A stretch of 64,000 bases of DNA from assembly GCF_000372805.1 (NCBI RefSeq), contig NZ_KB889827.1:140263-204262 (forward strand). Reading direction: 5' to 3'. The translations under genes and the position numbers were made by a program. This stretch comes from Marinobacter gelidimuriae. GTDB taxonomy: Bacteria; Pseudomonadota; Gammaproteobacteria; Pseudomonadales; Oleiphilaceae. The notes under the pieces are model-generated. The model was not told the origin of the DNA. It worked only from the letters and a program-made list of their open reading frames with translations, and searched no databases. Each line of letters starts with the position of its first letter. Position 1 is the first letter of the stretch. Below, one piece after another: positions 17,993-25,354 of this stretch.

Positions 17993-19078
17993 TTGATTGA
18001 CGAGGGGGCATTAAACGCAGCGGTTGACCGCCTGATTGCGGACCCCACCGAAGCCAACCTGAATGCCGCTAAAGAAGCTTGGTACGCAGCACGCGTTCCT
18101 TACCAGCAAAGCGAAGTTTTCCGCTTTGGCAACACTCTGGTAGACGACTGGGAAGGCCAGGTAAATGCTTGGCCGCTGGACGAAGGCATGATCGACTACG
18201 TCAAATCCGACGGTTACCAGTACGAGCTGGGCAACGCTGGCGCAACCGCCAATATTATCGCCAGCACCAGTATTAACGTGGGTGGCGAACAGCTGGACGT
18301 AAGCACGCTGACGGCTGAATTGCTGGCCGACCTGAACGGCTTCGACGCAGGTAATGGCGAACGGCCAGTCAGCGACTACCAGCAAGGTAAAGAGTGCACC
18401 AATGGCAACTGCGATCGCCGTGGCCAATACCTGGACGCCGTGACCGACCTGTTGGTTGACGATCTGGAATGGATGACCGCGCAGTGGGCCGAGGGCGCCT
18501 TCGCCGGTGACATGGGCCTTACCTCGTCACTGAAAACCGCCACCGACTGCACGCCAAGCCAGAACTGCGGCGACTGGGCCAACGGCGGCGAACCGGAAGT
18601 GACGGACAAAATTGCCGATTTTGTGACCTTCTACTCTAAAAGCCTGGCGGTTCCTGCCCGCCGTGATATGGATAGCGCCACCGTTCAGCAAGGCGCCCGT
18701 CTGTTCAACGAAACCGGCTGTGCAGGCTGCCACACACCCACCCATGTGACCGGTGTTGACCCGCAACGCCCTGACCTGAGCAATCAGACCATCTGGCCTT
18801 ACAGCGATCTGCTACTGCACGACATGGGGCCGGCGCTGGCAGACGGTCGCGACGAGTTTTTGGCCAACGGCAATGAATGGCATACGGCTCCTCTTTGGGA
18901 CGTTGGCATGGCTCAGCAGGTAAACCCTTTAGCCGGGTTTTTACACGATGGCCGGGCCCGCACGCTTGAAGAAGCGATTCTTTGGCACAGTGGCGAAGCC
19001 CAGCCGGCCAGCGATCGTTATCGCCAGATGGCAGAACAACAGCGCCATGCGCTGGTTGAATTTCTGAACTCACTGTAA
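17993..19078 (+). pseudogene. in-frame chimera: imelysin fragment fused to dihaem oxidoreductase C-terminus
   Basis: One 361-codon frame joins two families. Residues 1-165 or so are imelysin (peptidase M75/IrpA): AAKEAWYAARVPYQQSEVFR, VNAWPLDEGMIDYV and LLVDDLEWMTAQWAEG. From AFAGDMGLTSSLKTATDC on it is the C-terminal half of a DUF1111 dihaem oxidoreductase with one CAGCH haem site, NQTIWPYSDLLLHDMG and FLHDGRARTLEEAILWH. Missing are the imelysin N terminus with its signal peptide, the imelysin C-terminal half, and the oxidase N-terminal half with the other haem site. In Pseudomonas-type genomes these are separate neighbouring genes, so a deletion fused them. TTG 17993 is only the first possible start; export looks impossible. 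Confidence 0.8.
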
Positions 19079-19087
19079 GGACGTTTT

Positions 19088-19223
19088 ATGTTGCGATTGA
19101 CCCACTATTTCCGCACCACCGCACTTGCCCTGTTGCTGCCAACGCTGGCACTGCCGGGCCTTGCCCTGGCTGCTTCGGCGGAATCCGGAACGGCTGTTGA
19201 ACAGCAACTACACCCACGCCATC
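19088..19223 (+). pseudogene. signal-peptide remnant, probably of a second imelysin gene
   Basis: ATG 19088 begins a secretion signal (MLRLTHYFRTTALALLLPTL, then LALA) eight bases after the chimera stop, with AAGGA before it. The reading then continues out of frame into the DUF1513 gene. In the usual order imelysin-oxidase-imelysin-DUF1513 this is where the second imelysin starts, so the remainder appears deleted. The assignment rests on position and the signal peptide only. Confidence 0.45.
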
Positions 19224-20317
19224 ATGAGTTTAAGTCGCAGACATTTCCTGGCGGCCTTCGGTGGCGCCATGGGCGCAACCGAACTGAGCCTGACTGGTTG
19301 CTCGCTGTTGCCAGCAAAAGCCGACTCGCTGAAAAGCCGCGAGTACGTGGGCGCCAGCAAGCTTAACGATGGCAGCTACGCCGTCCAAAGCCTGAGCAGC
19401 GACGGCACACCACTTTGGCATACGGCCGTTGAAGCCCGCTGCCACGGCGGCTGTTTTCGCCCGCACACTGCCCAGGTGCTGATTTTCGAGCGCCGGCCCG
19501 GCTGGTGGTTTCACGTGTTTGACAGCCGCAGCGGCAAGCGCCTGGCACACATAAAGGCCAATGACGGCGAGCATTTTTACGGCCATGGCGTGTTCTCCCC
19601 CGATGGCCGTTATTTGTACACAACGGCCAGCCGCTATGAGCGCGGCGACGGTATTATTGCGGTGTACGACGCCGAGGCCCGCTATGCGCGTGTCGACACG
19701 CTCGACCTGAACGGAATAGGCCCACACGAACTGCACCTGCACCCGGATGGCCAAACCCTGGTTATCGCTCTGGGTGGCATAAAAACCCACCCGGATTACG
19801 ATCGCATCAAAATGAACCTCGAGTCCATGGCACCCGCTCTGATGCTGGTGGATCGCACCAGCGGCGAGATTCGCGCGCGCTTCAGCCCCTCACACCATCA
19901 ACTGAGTTGCCGCCACCTGGACGTGACCCCACAAGGCTATATCTATGCGGGCTATCAGTGAATGACCAGGCGCCGCCATTGATCGCCAGGTACCGCAATG
20001 GCCGCTTTGATGAAATCGGGTTTACCGACGATGTCCAACCGCGATTGGCAAACTACATTGCCAGCGTGTGCGCGCATCCCCAGAACGATCTGGTCGCGGT
20101 GACTGCGCCCCGAGGTGGCCGCACTCTGATATTTGAGGGCGCAACAGGGCGAATACTACGCAACGAAGCCATAACCGATGGCGCCGGCGTGGAAGCCCTG
20201 GCCGGCGGCGACTTTTTGATCACCACCGGCCAGGGCAAACTGATCCGCATGAGTATAGGCGCGCCAGCACAGGAACTGGCCACTCTACCTTTACACTGGG
20301 ATAACCATCTGGTTTAG
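19224..20317 (+). pseudogene. DUF1513 Tat-exported protein, frameshifted
   Basis: It starts with a twin-arginine signal (MSLSRRHFLAAFGG) and a possible lipobox (LTGC). The beta-propeller-like DUF1513 body follows: HGGCFRPHTAQVLIFERRPG, GHGVFSPDGRYLYTT and NGIGPHELHLHPDGQTL. The frame stops at 19961 after GYIYAGYQ and resumes in another frame with NDQAPPLIARYRNG through VTAPRGGRTLIFEGATG to 20317. One missing base in CAGTGAAT at about 19962 would restore the protein. DUF1513 proteins sit in imelysin iron-uptake loci but have no proven role. Confidence 0.8.
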
Positions 20318-20371
20318 CCCATCCATGGCGACTGGTATGCTTGGTACTCACGTTTCACAGGGAGTGCTGGT

Positions 20372-21691
20372 GTGCCAACGTCCAAAACACCTTTAGACCG
20401 ACTCTATGGGCTGATAGCCAACGAAGAAGACGCAAGGGTCTGCAAAGACATTCCCGATTCAGCCTGCCGCGAAGTACCGCGTAACTTTTTCCTGATTCTG
20501 GCGGCAAACGTTCTCACCAAACTCGGTGATCTGCTGATCAGTCCAAAAACGGTGCTGGCCTGGCTGATGAGTGCGGTTGGCGCCCCTGCCCTGGTGGCCT
20601 GGCTGGTACCCATTCGTGAATCCGGCTCTATGGTTCCACAAATGGTGATAGCCGCCTGGGTGCGACGTAAACCGGTGCGCAAATGGTTCTGGACACTGGG
20701 CAGTCTGGGCCAGGCCCTCAGTGTGGCCGCCATGGCCGCCAGCGTGTGGTTTCTGGACGGTTACAGCGCCGGCTATGGTCTGATTGCCGCGCTTATCCTG
20801 TTCTCGCTCTCCCGTGGTTTCTGCTCGGTGTCGATGAAAGATGTTCAGGGCAAGTGCATTCCAAAAACCCGTCGTGGCCGCTTGTCTGGCCTGGCCTCCA
20901 CCCTCGGCGGCACTGCCACCGTTGCCCTCACCGCCCTGTTGTTCTGGGATCGGGGCGACCCAAGCATGGCTTTTTACAGCCTGCTTCTGTTGCTGGCTGC
21001 CGCTTTGTGGCTGCTTGCCGGCGCGCTGTTTGCCGGCGTTGACGAGTACCCCGGTGAAACCGGCGGTGGCGGCAACGCCATCCACGATGCCATTTCCAGC
21101 CTGTCGCTGCTGAAAACCGACAAGCCGTTCCGCCACTTTGTAATTACCCGCGCTCTGCTGCTGTGCTCTGCCCTGGCCGCACCGTATTTCGTGGTGTTGG
21201 CTCAACAGCAAACCGAATCCGGCTGGGCATTGGGGGTTTTCTTGTTGGCCAGCAGCCTGGCCAGTTCATTGAGCGCCAGTTTTTGGGGCTGGGCCGCCGA
21301 TACGTCTAGTCGTAAAGTCATGATTCGCGGCGCGCTCATGGCCAGCATGGTGTGCCTGAGTGTTGCAGGTACCGCTCTGGTTATGGGGGAATCCATGGGC
21401 GGCGTGTGGTTCTATCCAGGCGCTTTTTTTGTGCTCAGCATCGCCCACGCCGGCGTAAGGCTTGGCCGGAAAACCTATCTGGTGGATATGGCGGGGGGCA
21501 ACAAACGCACAGATTATACCGCGGTCAGCAATACCGTTATCGGTGTTTTACTGCTGGCAACCGGGGCCCTGACGGCGCTAATCTCAACCTTTTCGAACAT
21601 TGCCGTTATTCTGGTGCTGGGATTTATGGGCCTGGCCGGTACGTTCAGTGCCATGAGACTGAGCGAAGTGACCGGCGACGATAATCACTGA
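20372..21691 (+). CDS. MFS-type transporter
   Basis: A 439-residue inner-membrane protein with about twelve hydrophobic helices in two halves separated by a loop near residues 225-250 (YPGETGGGGNAIHDA). The N-terminal cytoplasmic segment of about 50 residues is unusually long. Helices such as FFLILAANVLTKLGDLLI and the second-half loop WGWAADTSSRKVM resemble the major facilitator superfamily. The substrate cannot be assigned. The start is GTG 20372, with GGGAGTG a few bases before it. The gene is intact although the genes on both sides are damaged. Confidence 0.75.
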   Translation: MPTSKTPLDRLYGLIANEEDARVCKDIPDSACREVPRNFFLILAANVLTKLGDLLISPKTVLAWLMSAVGAPALVAWLVPIRESGSMVPQMVIAAWVRRKPVRKWFWTLGSLGQALSVAAMAASVWFLDGYSAGYGLIAALILFSLSRGFCSVSMKDVQGKCIPKTRRGRLSGLASTLGGTATVALTALLFWDRGDPSMAFYSLLLLLAAALWLLAGALFAGVDEYPGETGGGGNAIHDAISSLSLLKTDKPFRHFVITRALLLCSALAAPYFVVLAQQQTESGWALGVFLLASSLASSLSASFWGWAADTSSRKVMIRGALMASMVCLSVAGTALVMGESMGGVWFYPGAFFVLSIAHAGVRLGRKTYLVDMAGGNKRTDYTAVSNTVIGVLLLATGALTALISTFSNIAVILVLGFMGLAGTFSAMRLSEVTGDDNH

Positions 21692-21730
21692 GCGGCAAGC
21701 ACCGGCTGCGTTGATGTTTAAAAAGCTTTG

Positions 21731-23414
21731 CTAGCCCTTTGGGTTTTTTTGAGGGTGGTAACCAATACGGAACCCACCCCAATGTTTGCCGTCGATGTAA
21801 ATGGGCACTGACAGGTCGTGCATAATTTCACCGGTGTCGCGGCGATACGTTTGCAGCAGCATTTCCTGGGTATGGCTGCCGCAGCGAATGCCCGTGCGAT
21901 CATTGAACAACCGCTTACTGCGGCTACGCGCCAAATCGGTGGCGGCATTGCCGGTAGAAGCGTGGGCGAACTCGCGGTTATGGGTAGGCACGTAGCCATC
22001 CGGCGCCGTGGTAATAGCGTAAACAATTTGCGCGTTGGCGCCCTTTATCGCCTCCTGAATAACAGGCAGGGCCTGATCAGTGAAGCGGTCAAACCCACAG
22101 GTGTATTTCGGCGGATTGGTATTAGCCACAGGCTGACGATTGCGATCGAACAGGGCCGCGGCGCTGAGCTTATTGTCACGGAGAGCTTGTGCGAAAACAT
22201 CAGCAACTTGCGCTGCACCAACGCTGGCGTGTTGGAAAAACGGACGGTGGTAACTGGTCTCGCTGTTTAACGCAAACACCGCGTTCGTGGTTTCAGCAAT
22301 TTCCATAAGGCGGGTGGCCTGCTGTGCCAGCGAAGCGACACTGACATCGCTCTCGGTGATGTCATCGCGCACCGTTTCGATCACCGTGAATATCTGCTGC
22401 AAATTGTGTTCGTTATCGCGATCAATACTCGCAATCTGCGAGACCTGTTGCTGGAGCTGGTCAGACTGCTCGCGAATACCGTCCAGCTGTGTTCCCACCG
22501 ATTCCACCGACGCCACACCCTGCTCAATGCTGACCGTCAAGGCTTCTATTCCGGTCACAATCTGGGCAGTGTCTTCGCGAATTTCCCCCAAGGTGGCTGC
22601 AACATCGGCCGTGGCCTCTGCGGTGCGACGTGCCAGCTGCCTTACCTCGTCGGCAACCACGGCAAACCCACGCCCCTGATCGCCAGCCCGAGCCGCTTCA
22701 ATGGCCGCGTTCAGAGCCAACAGATTGGTTTGCTCAGCAATGCCCTGAATCGTGCTAGTGACCCCCTGAATACGATGAGACTTTTCATTAAGGTGTTGAA
22801 TACGTAACAAGTTCTCATCAGACTGACGATGTACATTACGGATACGCTCAATCACCTGCACCAGCGCCTGGCGGCCGTCTTGGCTCGCCGAACTGGCCTG
22901 CTGAGCAAGGGCCGCTGCATCATTGGCCTGCAAAGTCGATGCCTGAGTGGCGCCAGTAATCTCGCCGGCGAATTCGGCAAGCCTGGCGGTTTCCTTCACC
23001 TGGCGGTTTCCTTCACCTGGCGGTTTCCTTCACCTGGCGGTCCAGCCGCAGTTTCAGCTGATCGGCAGCATAAGACACTTCGGCGGCAGAAATGGCGTTG
23101 GTATTGGCACTATGGCGAAGATTTTCCAGCAGTGCGCGGCCTGCTTTCGCATCGCTGAGCAGCTGCGCGCACAAACTTGCAAGCGGATGACCCGGTGCTA
23201 ACTGGCCCTGGCTGAGATGAATGAGACTGCGCTGTGCCGGCGCGAGAATCCGCCAGGCAATAAAAAAACCGGCCACCCCCAGACCAACCGCCAAACCGGT
23301 CAACACGGAAACCAGATCAATCGCGGTAACGGCCGCAACCAAAACGCCACCGGCCAGCGTAGCCAGCACCATTACCAGGCCCCACCCTTTCGTTGCCTTG
23401 TCTACAAACAACAT
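21731..23414 (-). pseudogene. methyl-accepting chemotaxis protein interrupted by tandem repeats
   Basis: The N-terminal part (23414 to 23013) has two membrane helices and a linker ending [18 protein letters not shown]. The rest (to 21731) holds the MCP signalling tip [20 protein letters not shown] and then a C-terminal sensory region with [19 protein letters not shown] and HWGGFRIGY. The halves are separated by a 17-bp unit present about 3.4 times (22984-23041). With a single copy the frame reads [16 protein letters not shown] uninterrupted. Any second copy creates an AGG-TGA stop. In this state only a truncated, signalling-dead membrane fragment would be made. The C-terminal sensory domain is cytoplasmic, suggesting an internal or redox signal. 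Confidence 0.88.
22984..23041. repeat. 17-bp tandem repeat (3.4 copies) inside the chemoreceptor gene
   Basis: Exact unit TGGCGGTTTCCTTCACC at 22984-23000, 23001-23017 and 23018-23034, then a partial TGGCGGT to 23041. The unit length is not a multiple of three, so copy number sets the reading frame. Perfect identity between copies points to recent slippage, recombination or an assembly artefact. Confidence 0.97.
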
Positions 23415-23555
23415 CTGATTACCCCGTTTTTATCATTGTTCGTTGTCGGGCGCAGCGCGCAATCCGCAATCTGTCACCAAAACCGCCCACAGCTTACCGA
23501 AAAAGACACCGCCAGGCCTTGGGACTTTGGTAAAGAACGCTTGCGGTTCTTTACT

Positions 23556-23948
23556 TTACGACTGCAATGGGTATTTCTGAAGTGCGTGATCTGGCCGAAT
23601 ATGCAAAACAAAAAAAACCGGAGCAATGGCTCCGGTTTTTTGATCTGTGCCGATGCTTAGGGTAGCGTCGTCCATAGCATCTTCCACGGCGTCGCCCGCC
23701 TCTTCTGCGGCCTCACCGACTTTTTCACCAGCATCTCCCGCGGCGTCTTTGGTTTCTTCCCAAGCGCTATCGTTCTGCCCGGTAACGTCCTCATAGCTTT
23801 CCTCAATGGCATCGCCGGCATCATCCGCCATATTGCTGATGTTGTCGCCAGCCTTGTCCAAATCTACCATCTCGTCATCATCGGAACTGCAGCCCGCCAA
23901 GCCCAGGGTCATCACCAACGCCAATGCGCTAATTGTGAATTTTTTCAT
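23556..23948 (-). CDS. small acidic lipoprotein; native stop apparently lost
   Basis: ATG 23948 follows a GGAGG site. The signal MKKFTISALALVMTLGLAGC has a lipobox (LAGC, Cys 20). The mature part is very acidic with repeats of DDAGDAIEESYED and GEKVGEAAEEAGDAVEDA, probably helical. The present frame continues past AMDDAT through the downstream terminator hairpin for another 33 codons to 23556. A TAA lies one base out of frame at 23657-23659, right after the acidic repeat, so a one-base insertion in a C-run there would explain the run-on. Expected native length is about 95 residues. Function is unknown. Confidence 0.65.
   Translation of the reverse strand: MKKFTISALALVMTLGLAGCSSDDDEMVDLDKAGDNISNMADDAGDAIEESYEDVTGQNDSAWEETKDAAGDAGEKVGEAAEEAGDAVEDAMDDATLSIGTDQKTGAIAPVFFVLHIRPDHALQKYPLQS
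23611..23641 (-). terminator. rho-independent terminator after the acidic lipoprotein gene
   Basis: AAACCGGAGC and GCTCCGGTTT form a perfect stem around a 4-nt AATG loop, flanked by A- and T-runs, so it could work in both directions. It lies inside the present lipoprotein reading frame, further evidence that the native stop is upstream of it. Confidence 0.88.
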
Positions 23949-24054
23949 AAAAAAACCTCCATTGATCGTCATTGAAAACAGCGCCAAGATTACGCTGCGA
24001 CCCAGCAAAAACACAATTACACAAGGGTTACCCTTTGGTTAATCGGGCAAGGTA

Positions 24055-24929
24055 CTAGAACCACTCGGCTTTCATTGCCAGACAGGTGTCGTCCATGTTG
24101 CGCAGCAGAACCAGATCCTGAGCAACGGTGGGTAACTCCCAATGAAAAAAGTACTGTGCGGCCTGCATGGCCTCGAGCAACAACTGCAAGCCATGGCTTT
24201 GGTTCTGCCACACTTTGCGGCCCAGCAGATCCAGCGCCTGAATACCATTGGTGCCTTCGTGGATCGGGTTCAGCCGGTTATCACGCCAGCATTGCTCCAC
24301 CGGATAGTCGCGGGTGTAACCTGCGCCGCCGTATACCTGAATCGCCAGATCGTTGGCCTTGGGGCCATATTCCGAAGGCCAGGCTGTGCATATAACCACG
24401 GTAGCCAATCACCGCCGCGCCACAGCCCACGCCAACCCGGGCCTCGTTCATCATCTGGAACATGTACTTCAATCCCTGATGGGGCTCGCCCACCAGGTAA
24501 CCGTGGCATTCGGCGTCGTCACCAAAACTCAAGGCCGTCGAGGTGGTTCCACGGTAGCCCAGCTTGTGAATCAAGCCGGCCAAAGCCACACCGTTACGCT
24601 CACCCAACCCGCCGGTTTCGCTCAAACGGAGTTTAGGCACAATAAACAGTGAAATACCTTTCACACCAGCCGGCGCACCTTTTATTTTGGCCAGCACCCT
24701 ATGTACGATATTTTCGGTGATGTTTTGCTCGCCACCGGAGATGTATATCTTCGCGCCCTTGATCAAATAATGACCAGCGTCGTCAGGCGTAGGCGTCGAA
24801 GGCCTGCTTTACCTGTGGCAGCATGGCCACCTTGCCATCCACAAACCGCGGCTCGGCCAACACCTCAACACCCAGTACTTCGTAAAGTTGGAACGACAGG
24901 TCGCGACGGTCAATCAGGGTATCGGTCAT
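24055..24929 (-). pseudogene. acyl-CoA dehydrogenase (DmdC/FadE-like), multiple internal deletions
   Basis: Three pieces of one gene of about 600 codons remain. The N terminus (from ATG 24929) is TLIDRRDLSFQLYEVL to KQAFDAYA, then a stop. Next, in another frame, DDAGHYLIKGAKIYISGGEQ through FMxxMNEARVGVG-type sequence (here [20 protein letters not shown]). Last, again in another frame, [20 protein letters not shown] and [16 protein letters not shown] to the stop. The segments between them, including much of the FAD/substrate core, are gone, and the N-terminal piece also seems shortened after AEPRF. It would have oxidised a medium- or long-chain or methylthiopropionyl acyl-CoA. Confidence 0.88.
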
Positions 24930-25070
24930 TACGCGGTCTCCGGCTTTAGGCCATTTTTATACGGCCGTTTTAAAACTGCTGCGCTCTTTATGCCACAGAT
25001 AACCGCTGGATAGCCACTCTTTAACATGGCGCCAACATAAGCGCGGTTATGGCGCCAGGCCACAAGTTAC

Positions 25071-25098
25071 TTGACCTTCAGACTGCGGTACGTATCAT
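25071..25098 (+). promoter_or_regulatory. candidate sigma-70 promoter for the mrp operon
   Basis: TTGACC and TATCAT separated by 16 bp, placed about 260 bp before mrpA and just downstream of the paired TGGCGCCA palindromes. This is pattern matching only. Confidence 0.35.
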
Positions 25099-25155
25099 CC
25101 TTTTGATATTTTCTATACGGAGTAACCATAACGGAGAGGTCGCACAGCTGCTGGT

Positions 25156-25320
25156 TTATATCAGATCTACTTCGCCTGGCTGACATCGCCCGCTATCGCG
25201 GCAAGCTTCCTTATTTTCCAGACCCTCCACGGCGTTAAGCAGCTCATACTTGGCGGGTGACAGCTCGCTTGGTGATAGCTCACTTGTATTGGTTCGTTGG
25301 TAATAGATCGCTGGTAACAT
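25156..25320 (-). CDS. possible 54-residue protein divergent from mrpA
   Basis: ATG 25320 is preceded by TAGGACAG at a plausible ribosome-binding distance. The peptide MLPAIYYQRTNTSELSPSEL then ELLNAVEGLENKEACRDSG is charged, not membrane-like, and contains a small repeat (ELSPSELSP). No family is recognised. Its start lies 35 bp from the mrpA start on the opposite strand. It may be real, or chance coding in the mrp leader. Confidence 0.25.
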   Translation of the reverse strand: MLPAIYYQRTNTSELSPSELSPAKYELLNAVEGLENKEACRDSGRCQPGEVDLI

Positions 25321-25354
25321 CTTTTTCTGTCCTACACCTACAATTGAGATTGCG

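Larger units (their letters stand above)
24930..25354. other. 425-bp leader/intergenic region before the mrp operon
   Basis: It contains two copies of the 8-bp palindrome TGGCGCCA (25027-25034, 25050-25057), a candidate promoter at 25071-25098 and a 54-codon open frame on the minus strand (25156-25320). If transcription starts near 25105, mrpA has a leader of about 250 nt. No known riboswitch was recognised. Confidence 0.5.

Noticed and set aside
17746..18000. Plus-strand frame with a segment (AVKMLADVPASRIAELL) faintly like an ISL3 transposase
   Set aside because: Similarity is short and generic, there are no flanking repeats and no further transposase motifs, so it is not listed as a mobile-element remnant.
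23530..23554. Hairpin GTAAAGAAC/GTTCTTTAC between the MCP and lipoprotein genes
   Set aside because: The stem is A/T-rich, has no T-run on either strand at the right place and a clear terminator exists nearby; no function assigned.
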